From Actinomycetes bacterium (GTDB lineage: Bacteria; Actinomycetota; Acidimicrobiia; Acidimicrobiales; RAAP-2), in assembly GCA_021782915.1 (NCBI GenBank), contig JAJXUK010000023.1:1-35694 (forward strand): a DNA stretch of 35,694 nt, written 5' to 3'. A model generated the notes under the pieces. It ran no database searches. It was not told the DNA's origin and worked only from the letters and a program-made list of their open reading frames with translations. Positions within the stretch are counted from its first letter, which is position 1. Each line of letters starts with the position of its first letter. Shown here piece by piece: positions 14,938-22,188 of this stretch. A program made the position numbers and the translations under genes.

Positions 14938-16326
14938 ATGGGCACGCGCCATGAGACCAACTCGTCGGCCGGCTCGCTCGCGTCGGCGCTCATGGGCCTC
15001 GGGGAGTCTGACGCGTCTCGGCGAGCAGTGCTGCGTGACCCTGGCGGCGCGTGGCGCACGGGTGAGTGGCTGGCCTCCTCGGCGGGCCAGTTCGCCGAGG
15101 AGGCGGTGAGAGCGGGGGTGAGAGCGGGGGACCGGGTGGTTCTGGTGGCCCGGGCCGATGCGCGTCTGGCGGCCCACCTCGCGGGCCTCTGGCTGGTGGG
15201 TGCGGTGGCGGTTCCGGTGTCGCCGTCGGCGCCGGATCTTCAGCGTGAGCGAGTGATTCACGACTGTGGTGCCACCTGGGTTCTCGGGATCGACGGGCGC
15301 CTCGCGCCCACGGGCCTGGTGGGCCCGGACTCGGCCGGTGAGTCGGGGCACGCGCGGCTCCTCATCTACACCTCGGGCACCACCGGGCGTCCGAAGGGCG
15401 TCGTGCACACCGACGAGTCCCTGCTGGCCGCGGCGTCCTCGGTCCGCGCGGCCTGGCAGATCACCCCGCAGGACCGTCTCGTGCACGCCTTGCCCCTCTC
15501 GCACATCCACGGACTGGTCGTGGGACTGCTGACGGCGCTCGTCTCGGGCGCCAGCGTCGACATGCTGGCGCGCTTTGAGACCTCCGGCGTGGTTGAGTCC
15601 ATCGAGACCCAGGGCGCCAGCCTCTTCTTCGGCGTGCCCACGATGTACTACCGTCTGGCTCGCGACGGGGGCGCCCGCAGTCTCGCGCGCCTGCGCCTGG
15701 CGGTCTCGGGCTCGGCCCCGCTGGCTCCGAGCCTCTTCGGCGACCTCACGGCCGCCGGTGTTCCGCTCCTGGAGCGCTACGGCATGACCGAGACCGGCCT
15801 GGTCCTCTCACAGGCCCTGCACGGGCCGCGTCGGCCCGGTACGGTCGGCTCGCCGATGCCGGGGGTGCGCGTAGGCGTTCACGAGGGCGAGCTGCACGTG
15901 GCGAGCCCGGCGATGTGCGCCGGCTTCTGGGGCCAGCCCGGGCGACTCGAAGAGCAGATGCGTGAGGGCTACTTCGCCACGGGCGACCTGGTCGAGGTAG
16001 AGGACGGTGTCTACCGGGTGCTCGGTCGGCGCTCGAACCTGATCATCAGCGGGGGCTTCAACGTCGTGCCCGAGGCGGTCGAGACGGAGCTGCTGGAGCA
16101 CCCCAGCATCCACGAGGTCGCGGTGGTCGGGGTGCCGGACGAGGAGTTCGGCGAGCTGGTCACCGCCTTCGTGGTGGCCGACTCGGACTTCGAGGAGTCC
16201 GCGGTGCGCGACTGGCTGGCAGAGCACCTCGCCCCGGCGCAGCGACCCCGACGGTACGTGCGCGTGGCTCAGCTGCCGCGAAATGAGATGGGCAAGCTCC
16301 TGCGCGCTCAGCTGAGGAGCGAGTGA
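14938..16326 (+). CDS. AMP-forming acyl-CoA synthetase, malonyl-CoA synthetase (MatB)-like
   Basis: Activates a carboxylic acid with ATP and joins it to CoA. The 462-residue enzyme has the ATP loop IYTSGTTGRPKGVVHT, the PLSHIHGLVVGLLTAL segment typical of MatB, LFFGVPTMYYRL and RYGMTETGLVLS. The hinge/A8 region is ATGDLVEVEDGVYRVLGRRSN, and the catalytic lysine is at the end (NEMGKLLRAQL). Short length and the HIHGL and GxRRPGTVG phrases favour malonate or a similar small diacid, but the substrate is inferred. No malonyl-CoA decarboxylase or malonate transporter is nearby. ATG 14938 gives the family's N-terminus; its ribosome site is weak. The reading frame extends upstream to 14839. Confidence 0.85.
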   Translation: MGTRHETNSSAGSLASALMGLGESDASRRAVLRDPGGAWRTGEWLASSAGQFAEEAVRAGVRAGDRVVLVARADARLAAHLAGLWLVGAVAVPVSPSAPDLQRERVIHDCGATWVLGIDGRLAPTGLVGPDSAGESGHARLLIYTSGTTGRPKGVVHTDESLLAAASSVRAAWQITPQDRLVHALPLSHIHGLVVGLLTALVSGASVDMLARFETSGVVESIETQGASLFFGVPTMYYRLARDGGARSLARLRLAVSGSAPLAPSLFGDLTAAGVPLLERYGMTETGLVLSQALHGPRRPGTVGSPMPGVRVGVHEGELHVASPAMCAGFWGQPGRLEEQMREGYFATGDLVEVEDGVYRVLGRRSNLIISGGFNVVPEAVETELLEHPSIHEVAVVGVPDEEFGELVTAFVVADSDFEESAVRDWLAEHLAPAQRPRRYVRVAQLPRNEMGKLLRAQLRSE

Positions 16327-16333
16327 CGCCGCC

Positions 16334-16348
16334 ACGTTGAGTCAACGT
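16334..16348. repeat. 15-bp palindrome after the acyl-CoA synthetase
   Basis: ACGTTGA-G-TCAACGT is a perfect 7-bp inverted repeat about a single G, 8 bp past the stop codon. It lies in the convergent gap before the dehydrogenase gene. It may be part of a transcription end structure. A GGAGCC-type short tandem repeat follows at about 16363-16387. Confidence 0.35.
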
Positions 16349-16402
16349 CACCCGCGACGCGGCCGGAGCCGGGAGCCGGAGCCGGGAGGGTGCGCAGCCT
16401 GA

Positions 16403-16430
16403 GCGGTGCGGGCCGGCCGGTGCGCACCGC
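16403..16430. terminator. candidate bidirectional terminator hairpin
   Basis: GCGGTGCG (16403-16410) and CGCACCGC (16423-16430) are perfect complements with a 12-base loop that contains the palindrome GGCCGGCC. It sits between convergent genes (the synthetase ending 16326 and the dehydrogenase ending 16434). There is no T run, so termination would be of the GC-hairpin type. Confidence 0.45.
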
Positions 16431-16433
16431 GGG

Positions 16434-17447
16434 CTAGCGGCCCGGGACTGACACGTCAATCACGACCTTGCCCCGGGGCCCGAGCGCGCCGGACGTGTCG
16501 CGCAGGGCCGCGAGAGCTCCGGCGAACTCGTCGAGGCCGAAGCGATGCGTGATGATCGCTGAGGGTCGCAGCGAGCCGTCGTTGAGTCGCGCGACGACCT
16601 CGGCGAAGGCGCGGCGCGTGTAGGAGAAGCTTCCCTGCAGGATCAGGTCGTTGTTGACCAGATCGTCGGGCCCCACGGGCACCGTGGTCCCGTGGGGCGG
16701 CAGGCCCAAGAGGGTGATGCTCGCACCGCGACTGGCGAGCGAGATCGCGGTGGCCGTGGCCTGCGCGACGCCGGCGGCCTCGATGATGAGGTCGAATCTC
16801 TCCTTGGGCACGTCCAGCGTGAACTCGTCGGCCCCCAGGGCCACGGCGAGCTCGGCCTGCTCGGCCCGGCGCCCCAGGAGGGTCACAGAGTGAGGGGAGA
16901 GGCGGCGCACCAGGTGGGCCGCGAGCAGGCCGATCGACCCGTCACCGATGATGGCCACGCGCGCTCGCGCCCGCACGGGCAGTCTCGTCAGGGCGCGCCA
17001 GACGACGGCCATCGGCTCGGTGAGCACCGCGTCATCGAGCGACACCGAGGCACCCAGTCGATGCGTGAGGAATGCGGGCACGCTGATGAGCTCGGCGAGC
17101 GCGCCCGGGCGCGTGAAGCCGATCTCGTCGTAGGTCTCACAGCGATTGGTGTCGCCGTCCTGACACGCCCCACAGTGTGCGCAGGGGATGATGCCCTCGA
17201 CGACGACGTGGTCCCCGACCTCGCCGAGGCCGGGCACGTCGCTCGTCAGCGCGCCGACCCACTCGTGTCCCAGGACCAGCGGGTAGCGCACGTAGGCCGG
17301 ATCGATCGTCGCGTCGATGAGCTCGAGGTCGGTCCCGCACACGCCCACCCGCAGCGGGCGCACCAGGATCTGGCCGTCACTCGGGCGCGGCGCGGGAACC
17401 TCCCGTAGGGCCACGCCGCTGTCGGGTGCAGTGACGACGGCCCTCAA
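16434..17447 (-). CDS. zinc-dependent medium-chain alcohol/sugar dehydrogenase
   Basis: NAD(P)-dependent oxidation of an alcohol or sugar hydroxyl, with zinc at the active site. The 337-residue protein has catalytic ligands C37 (GVCGTD) and H61-E62 (LGHEWVG). The structural zinc cysteines C89, C92, C95 and C103 are in place (CAHCGACQDGDTNRC). A Rossmann motif follows at VAIIGDGSIGLLAA. The pattern is that of threonine, sorbitol or sugar dehydrogenases. In this locus it is the likely first step (sugar to lactone) of the oxidative pathway, by inference from neighbours. It starts with TTG 17447, whose bases overlap the TGA of the IclR gene (TTGA), so the two are translationally coupled. Confidence 0.88.
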   Translation of the reverse strand: MRAVVTAPDSGVALREVPAPRPSDGQILVRPLRVGVCGTDLELIDATIDPAYVRYPLVLGHEWVGALTSDVPGLGEVGDHVVVEGIIPCAHCGACQDGDTNRCETYDEIGFTRPGALAELISVPAFLTHRLGASVSLDDAVLTEPMAVVWRALTRLPVRARARVAIIGDGSIGLLAAHLVRRLSPHSVTLLGRRAEQAELAVALGADEFTLDVPKERFDLIIEAAGVAQATATAISLASRGASITLLGLPPHGTTVPVGPDDLVNNDLILQGSFSYTRRAFAEVVARLNDGSLRPSAIITHRFGLDEFAGALAALRDTSGALGPRGKVVIDVSVPGR

Positions 17448-18247
17448 CGACGCGCCATTCGTCTCGAGCCGCTCAGGATCGTCGTGAGTCGCTCGGCGTG
17501 CGCGTGCACGGACTGGCCCAGGGCCTGGACCTCACGCAGGGGCACGTCGAGCTTGAGGTCCGTGACGCTGAGGGCCCCGGCACAGCGACCCTGGTGATCG
17601 AAGAAGGCCGCACCGACGCAGAAGACGCCTTCGGCCTCCTCCTCGTCGTCTAGGGCGAAGCCGACCTGGCGCGCGCGCTCCAAGTCGTGCAGCAGCTCCT
17701 CGACGCTTCGCAGCGTCTTGGGCGTGTGCACGCGCATGCCGGCCTCCTCGATGAGCTGGCGCACGCTGGCCTCGTCCATCTGGGCCAGGATCGCCTTGCC
17801 CGCCGCGGTGCAGTGGGGCTCCTCGCGCTGGCCGAGCGGGGCGTGGAAGCGCACCGGGCCCCCACCGTCGACGCGCTCGAGGAAGATGGGATAGCCGTTC
17901 TCGTTGATCGCCAGTCTCGCCGTCATGCCCGTGGCCTGGGAGAGCTGGTGCAGCACCGGCAGGCCGAGCTCGCCGATCGAGGTCTGCTGACTGGCCAGGT
18001 CGCCCAGGCGTAGCAGGTTGAGTCCCAGTCCGTAGCGGGCCCCCACGTCCAGGCTCCGCAGGAGCCCGGCGTGGGCGAGGGTGCGCGAGAGCGACAGCGC
18101 CGTGCTCTTGGCCACGCCCAGCCCCTGGGCCATCTCGGTGACGCCGAGGCCCTGGGGCCCGGCGTCGGCGACGAGCTCGAGGAGGGCGGCGGCGCGGGCC
18201 ACGGACTGCACCCGGTAGCGGTCCTCAGTGTGTTCAATGTTCGGCAT
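17444..18247 (-). CDS. IclR-family transcription regulator
   Basis: 267 residues. The N-terminal winged HTH (about 15-75) includes RVQSVARAAALLELV and VTEMAQGLGVAKSTALSLSRTL. A C-terminal IclR effector domain follows, with conserved HCTAAGKAILA and AEGVFCVGAAFFDHQGRCAGALSV. Such proteins usually bind a pathway metabolite and control a divergent catabolic operon. Here it is divergent from nine sugar-catabolism genes and coupled to the dehydrogenase gene. I chose ATG 18247 (MPNIEHTEDRY) over the longer frame to 18370, because the longer form would run through the shared control region and add residues not typical of the family. Confidence 0.92.
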   Translation of the reverse strand: MPNIEHTEDRYRVQSVARAAALLELVADAGPQGLGVTEMAQGLGVAKSTALSLSRTLAHAGLLRSLDVGARYGLGLNLLRLGDLASQQTSIGELGLPVLHQLSQATGMTARLAINENGYPIFLERVDGGGPVRFHAPLGQREEPHCTAAGKAILAQMDEASVRQLIEEAGMRVHTPKTLRSVEELLHDLERARQVGFALDDEEEAEGVFCVGAAFFDHQGRCAGALSVTDLKLDVPLREVQALGQSVHAHAERLTTILSGSRRMARR

Positions 18248-18280
18248 TGGACAACACCATACGGCAATTCCGCCAATTGC
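18231..18280. promoter_or_regulatory. divergent control region with two inverted repeats (candidate IclR operators)
   Basis: A perfect repeat GCAATT-CCGCC-AATTGC lies at 18264-18280. An imperfect one, TGTTCAATG-TTCGG-CATTGGACA (one mismatched pair in 9), lies at 18231-18253 across the regulator's own start codon. Both are in or next to the 105-bp gap between the IclR gene and the nine-gene operon, where autoregulation and operon control would be expected. Promoter boxes are not clear. Confidence 0.5.
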
Positions 18281-18352
18281 GCGGTCGATGTCCTTGACGC
18301 GGGTGACGTTACCTGCTTGGATGACGTGATCATTACCGACACGCGTTCTGTG

Positions 18353-19459
18353 ATGCCGAACAGACGGCAACTGGCGGCGCAGCGCGTCGACGCGTCTCTA
18401 CCTCGGGCCCAAGCCCTGCGTGAACGCCTGGGTGGTGACGCGCTGGTGCTGACGCGGCCCGGCTCGGTCAACTGGCTGGGTGGAGGGATCTCGGACCCCA
18501 TCGACGTCACCGCGTCCAGCGATCCCGTGTGGGTCGTGCTGACCTCTGAGCGCCGAGTCCTCATCAGCACGACGATCGAGGTGCCGCGCCTGGTGCGTGA
18601 CTTTGACGTGGAGGCCCTCGGCTTCGAGACCCTCGGCGTGGCGTGGTACCGGGCTGGCGCCATGGCCGAGGCGGTGCGTGACGTTCTGGGACCCGGTGCG
18701 CGGGTGCTGGCCGACGTGCCCGAACTGGGCCAGGACGTCAGTGAGCACATCGTGCTGACGCGTATGGCGCTCTCCGAGGTCGAGCGCGACGAGCTGCGAC
18801 GTCTCGGTCGGGATACCTCGGACGCGCTCGAGCAGGCCCTGGCGAGCTGGGAGCCGGGGCTGAGTCGCGACCTCGATCTCGCCGGCGAGATCGCCGGCGC
18901 GCTGGCGAGTCACGGCGCGGTGCCGGTGTGTCTGATCGTGGGTGGTGACGAGCGCCTGCGCCAGCTGCGACACCCCCTGAGCGTCGGTGACGTGCTGAAC
19001 GAGGCCGTCATGGCCGTCGTCGTGGCCCGTCGCGGCGGGCTGCACGTGGCCGCCACGCGACTGGCGGTCACCCGGGCGAGTGATCCTATCGTCGCGCTGA
19101 CGCAGCGACTCGCGAGCGTCGACGAGGCGGTGCGAGCGGCGAGCCGACCGGGGCGCACCTGGGGCCAGGCCGTGGAGGCCCTGGCCGAGGCCTACCGCGC
19201 CATCGGTCACGAGGGGGCCTGGAGCGAGCACTACCAGGGCGGACCCATCGCCTTCGAGCAGCGTGAGTTCGAGTTGGCCCCCGGCCAGCATGAGTCGAGC
19301 TTCTGGGCTAAGCCGTGCGAGGAGGGTTGCGCGGTGGCCTGGAATCCCAGCCTGACGGGCGGGGCGAAGATCGAGGAGACCTATCTCATCGGCGAGTTCG
19401 GGCTCGAGCCCGTGACGCGAGTTGAGAACGAGTACGAGCGAGTGAAGGTGGTCGGGTGA
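18353..19459 (+). CDS. M24 (aminopeptidase P/creatinase)-fold protein lacking metal ligands
   Basis: 368 residues. An N-terminal creatinase-like domain (about 1-140, SVNWLGGG and RVLISTTIEVPRL) precedes a pita-bread-like domain (about 145-368). In active M24 enzymes two Asp ligands lie in a GD-x-V...D...D-x-TR segment. Here the matching stretch is VGDVLNEAVMAVVVARRGGL, then HVAATR, with no such aspartates. The family's H...GG segment appears as EHYQGGPIAFEQREF (292-306), and a late E remains (KIEET). Metal-dependent peptidase activity is therefore unlikely. It is first in a nine-gene sugar operon and overlaps the next gene by GTGA, so it probably has a different, perhaps binding or lyase-type, role. 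ATG 18353 is the start nearest the operator region. Confidence 0.75.
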   Translation: MPNRRQLAAQRVDASLPRAQALRERLGGDALVLTRPGSVNWLGGGISDPIDVTASSDPVWVVLTSERRVLISTTIEVPRLVRDFDVEALGFETLGVAWYRAGAMAEAVRDVLGPGARVLADVPELGQDVSEHIVLTRMALSEVERDELRRLGRDTSDALEQALASWEPGLSRDLDLAGEIAGALASHGAVPVCLIVGGDERLRQLRHPLSVGDVLNEAVMAVVVARRGGLHVAATRLAVTRASDPIVALTQRLASVDEAVRAASRPGRTWGQAVEALAEAYRAIGHEGAWSEHYQGGPIAFEQREFELAPGQHESSFWAKPCEEGCAVAWNPSLTGGAKIEETYLIGEFGLEPVTRVENEYERVKVVG

Positions 19460-20409
19460 CAGACAGCGAGATGGTGAGGGGGATGGGCACCCCGCGTGGC
19501 AGCCGGGTCCTGACTCGGTACGTCAGCGAGTTGAGTGGCCCGCGCTCGAGCGAGCACCGCTTCGTCGACGGTGCGCACGTGCGCATCGAGATCCCCAGCG
19601 TGGAGAACCCCACTGCGCTGCGCGCCGTGGTGGAAGAGGCCCAGCGCCACGACGTGCCCGTGCACCGGGTCTCCCAGGGCAGTGGGGCGATGCTGCTGAG
19701 CAAGTCCGAGCTGTCCGAGATGGCGCGCATCGGCGCCGACGAGGGCATCGAGGTCAACCTCTTCGTCGGCCCGCGTGAGGAGTTCGGCATCGGCGGTGGC
19801 GTGCGCAGCCCCGACGGGGCGCTGCTCAATGGGCGCCTGCGTGGCTTTGACCACCTGCGCTACGCGATCGAGGACATCCTGCGCGCCGCGGACCTGGGCA
19901 TCCGTGGCTTCCTGATCGCCGACACCGGGCTGATGGAGATCCTCTCGAGCATGCTCGCCAAGGGCGAGCTGCCCGCGAACATCGTGTGGAAGATCTCCGC
20001 CGTGCTCGCCCCGTCGAACCCGGTGAGCTTCCGCCAGCTCGTCGCGCTGGGCGGCACGACGGTCAACGTGCCCAGTGACATGAGCCTGGGCGAGCTCAGC
20101 GAGATCCGTGCGCTCTCGGGCGCGCCGATCGACCTGTACGTCGAGGCGCCTGACGCGATGGGCGGCATGGTGCGCGGCAACGAGCTGGCCGAGCTGGTCA
20201 CGGTGGCCGCACCGCTGTACGCCAAGTTCGGCCTGCGCAACGCGCGCGCCGTGTATCCCGCGGGACGCCAGGTCATGGACGACGTCGTGAACAACGTGCG
20301 CGAGAAGGTGCGCCGCGCGGCCATCGCGGTGGACACCCTCAGCGACGTCACGAGCCAGATCGTCATGTCCAAGCCCGGCGCGCCCGGTCTCGGAGTGCCC
20401 GAGCCGTGA
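19456..20409 (+). CDS. U32-peptidase-like TIM-barrel protein, function unknown
   Basis: 317 residues resembling the barrel domain of U32 family proteins (VHRVSQGSGAMLLSKSELSE, DILRAADLGIRGFLIADTG, TTVNVPSDMSLGELSEIRAL, YAKFGLRNARAVYP). The protein has no cysteine, so the Cys-containing U32 signature is absent and a peptidase role is doubtful. Lysines end two predicted strands (K179 in IVWKIS, K257 in YAKFGL). The gene overlaps its neighbours by GTGA on both sides, tying it to the M24-fold protein and the sugar-acid dehydratase. A TIM barrel in this position could supply the 2-keto-3-deoxy-acid step that is otherwise missing. That is a hypothesis only. Confidence 0.65.
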   Translation: MTDSEMVRGMGTPRGSRVLTRYVSELSGPRSSEHRFVDGAHVRIEIPSVENPTALRAVVEEAQRHDVPVHRVSQGSGAMLLSKSELSEMARIGADEGIEVNLFVGPREEFGIGGGVRSPDGALLNGRLRGFDHLRYAIEDILRAADLGIRGFLIADTGLMEILSSMLAKGELPANIVWKISAVLAPSNPVSFRQLVALGGTTVNVPSDMSLGELSEIRALSGAPIDLYVEAPDAMGGMVRGNELAELVTVAAPLYAKFGLRNARAVYPAGRQVMDDVVNNVREKVRRAAIAVDTLSDVTSQIVMSKPGAPGLGVPEP

Positions 20410-22121
20410 ACCTGCGCAGCGACCGATGGGTGCGAGGGGACGACGAGGTCGCCCTGGACAGCCGAGTGGCCCTCAAGATGGGTGGTGCCCCGGTGCGCCC
20501 CACCGGCGGGCGGCCGCTCATCGGCGTTGCGAACTCCGCGAGCGACCTGAACCCCTGCAACCAGCCCCTCAGCCACCTGATCGGGCCGCTACGCGAGGGG
20601 ATCGAGGCGGCCGGCGGGATCGCCCTCGAGTTCCCGGTGATGTCCCTGGGCGAGGACCTGATGAAGCCCTCGGCGATGCTGTATCGCAACCTCGTGGCGA
20701 TGGAGCTCGAGGAGTCGCTGCGTTCTCAGCCCCTGGACGGGGTGATCGTGCTGGCCGCGTGCGACAAGTCGGTCCCGGGGGCCCTGATGGGCGTCTTCAG
20801 CACGAACCTGCCGAGCCTGCTCCTTGTCTCCGGGCCTCGTCCGGCGGCCCGTTTTGAGGGCCAGCGCATCGGCACGGGCACCGACCTGTGGCGCGCCTGG
20901 GACGAGCGACGAGCCGGGCGCATGAGCGACGAGCGCTGGGCGGCCTTCGAGGACGCCCTCACCCTCGGCCAGGGCACGTGCAACACGATGGGCACGGCCT
21001 CTTCCATGGGTGCGATCGCCGAAGCGCTCGGACTGGCCTGGCCCGGCTCGACCAGCGTTCCCGCGGGCGACGTGCGCCACCTCGAGATCGCCCGTCGAGT
21101 CGGCGGGCGCATCGTCGAGCTGGTGCGCGCCGGGGCGAGCGCTGCCTCGCAGGTCAGCGCGCTCGGCGTGGGCAACGCGGCGACTCTGCTCTGTGCGCTC
21201 GGTGGATCGACGAATGCCGTCATCCACCTGACGGCCATGGCGGGCCGACTCGGCCACCAGATGTCGCTGGAGACCTTTGACGAGGTGAGCCGGAAGGTGC
21301 CCGTGCTGGTGGACCTTGAGCCCACGGGACGCGGGCTGATGGAGGACCTGGACGGTGCCGGTGGGGTGCCGTGCGTGCTCGGGGTGCTCGGCGAACTGCT
21401 CGAGGGCTCCGTCGTGCTCGCCGACGGGCGCACGACGCGCGAGGTGCAGGCCAGCGCGCCGGGCCCGAGCGGCCCGGTGCGCACGCTCGCGGACCCCGTT
21501 GACGCGGGCGGAGCCTTTCGAGTCGTGCGTGGCAACCTCGCGCCCGAGGGCGCTCTCATCAAGCGCTCCGCGGCGAGTGCCGCCCTGCTCTCACACCGCG
21601 GACCGGCCCACGTGGTTAGCGCGCACGACGAGCCGGGCGCGCGCAGCGATGCGCTGGCCGAGCTCGCCGAGGACGCCGTTCTGGTCCTGGCCGGTGCCGG
21701 GCCGGTGGGTGGGCCCGGCATGCCCGAGTGGGGCATGATCCCGTTGCCGCCCGCACTGCTCCAGCGCGGGATCACCGACATGGTGCGTGTGACCGACGCG
21801 CGCATGAGCGGCACGAGCTTCGGGACGGTCTACGTGCACGTGGCTCCCGAGGCAGCGGTGGGTGGGGCCATCGGCCTGGTGCGCGACGGCGACGTGATCG
21901 AGGCTGACGCCGACGCGGGAGTGCTGCACGTGCAGCTGAGCGAGGACGAGCTCGCCGCGCGCGCCGCCGCGGCGCGTCCGGCGACGCGCGAGGCGCGCGG
22001 CTACGTCTCTCTCTACCGGCGCCACGTCACCCAGGCGCCGCGGGGCTGTGACTTCGACTTCCTGGCCCTCGAGGCGGGCGCGAGCCCGCACCTCGACGAG
22101 CCGGTGGTGGGCAGATCTTGA
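20406..22121 (+). CDS. IlvD/Edd-family sugar-acid dehydratase
   Basis: Removes water from a sugar acid (for example arabonate or xylonate) to give a 2-keto-3-deoxy acid, using an iron-sulfur cluster and Mg. The 571-residue protein has the three cluster cysteines: C51 (SDLNPCN), C119 (AACDKSVPG) and C192 (GQGTCNTMGTASSM). It also has the late motif TDARMSGTSFGT and the ending GCDFDFL, which is typical of pentonate dehydratases and not of dihydroxy-acid dehydratase. The partner genes (sugar transporter, lactonase, semialdehyde dehydrogenase) support a pentonate substrate. GTG 20406 overlaps the previous TGA. A 67-bp gap separates it from the transporter genes. Confidence 0.9.
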   Translation: MNLRSDRWVRGDDEVALDSRVALKMGGAPVRPTGGRPLIGVANSASDLNPCNQPLSHLIGPLREGIEAAGGIALEFPVMSLGEDLMKPSAMLYRNLVAMELEESLRSQPLDGVIVLAACDKSVPGALMGVFSTNLPSLLLVSGPRPAARFEGQRIGTGTDLWRAWDERRAGRMSDERWAAFEDALTLGQGTCNTMGTASSMGAIAEALGLAWPGSTSVPAGDVRHLEIARRVGGRIVELVRAGASAASQVSALGVGNAATLLCALGGSTNAVIHLTAMAGRLGHQMSLETFDEVSRKVPVLVDLEPTGRGLMEDLDGAGGVPCVLGVLGELLEGSVVLADGRTTREVQASAPGPSGPVRTLADPVDAGGAFRVVRGNLAPEGALIKRSAASAALLSHRGPAHVVSAHDEPGARSDALAELAEDAVLVLAGAGPVGGPGMPEWGMIPLPPALLQRGITDMVRVTDARMSGTSFGTVYVHVAPEAAVGGAIGLVRDGDVIEADADAGVLHVQLSEDELAARAAAARPATREARGYVSLYRRHVTQAPRGCDFDFLALEAGASPHLDEPVVGRS

Positions 22122-22188
22122 GGGGCCTCGGCCCGACAAGAGCGGGGCTCAAGGTGGGCTCCGGGGGAGTAGTTAAGGGGATAACACG

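Noticed and set aside
20726-21814. 362-aa minus-strand frame over the dehydratase gene
   Set aside because: Antisense shadow; the plus frame carries the cluster cysteines and the whole IlvD/Edd sequence.
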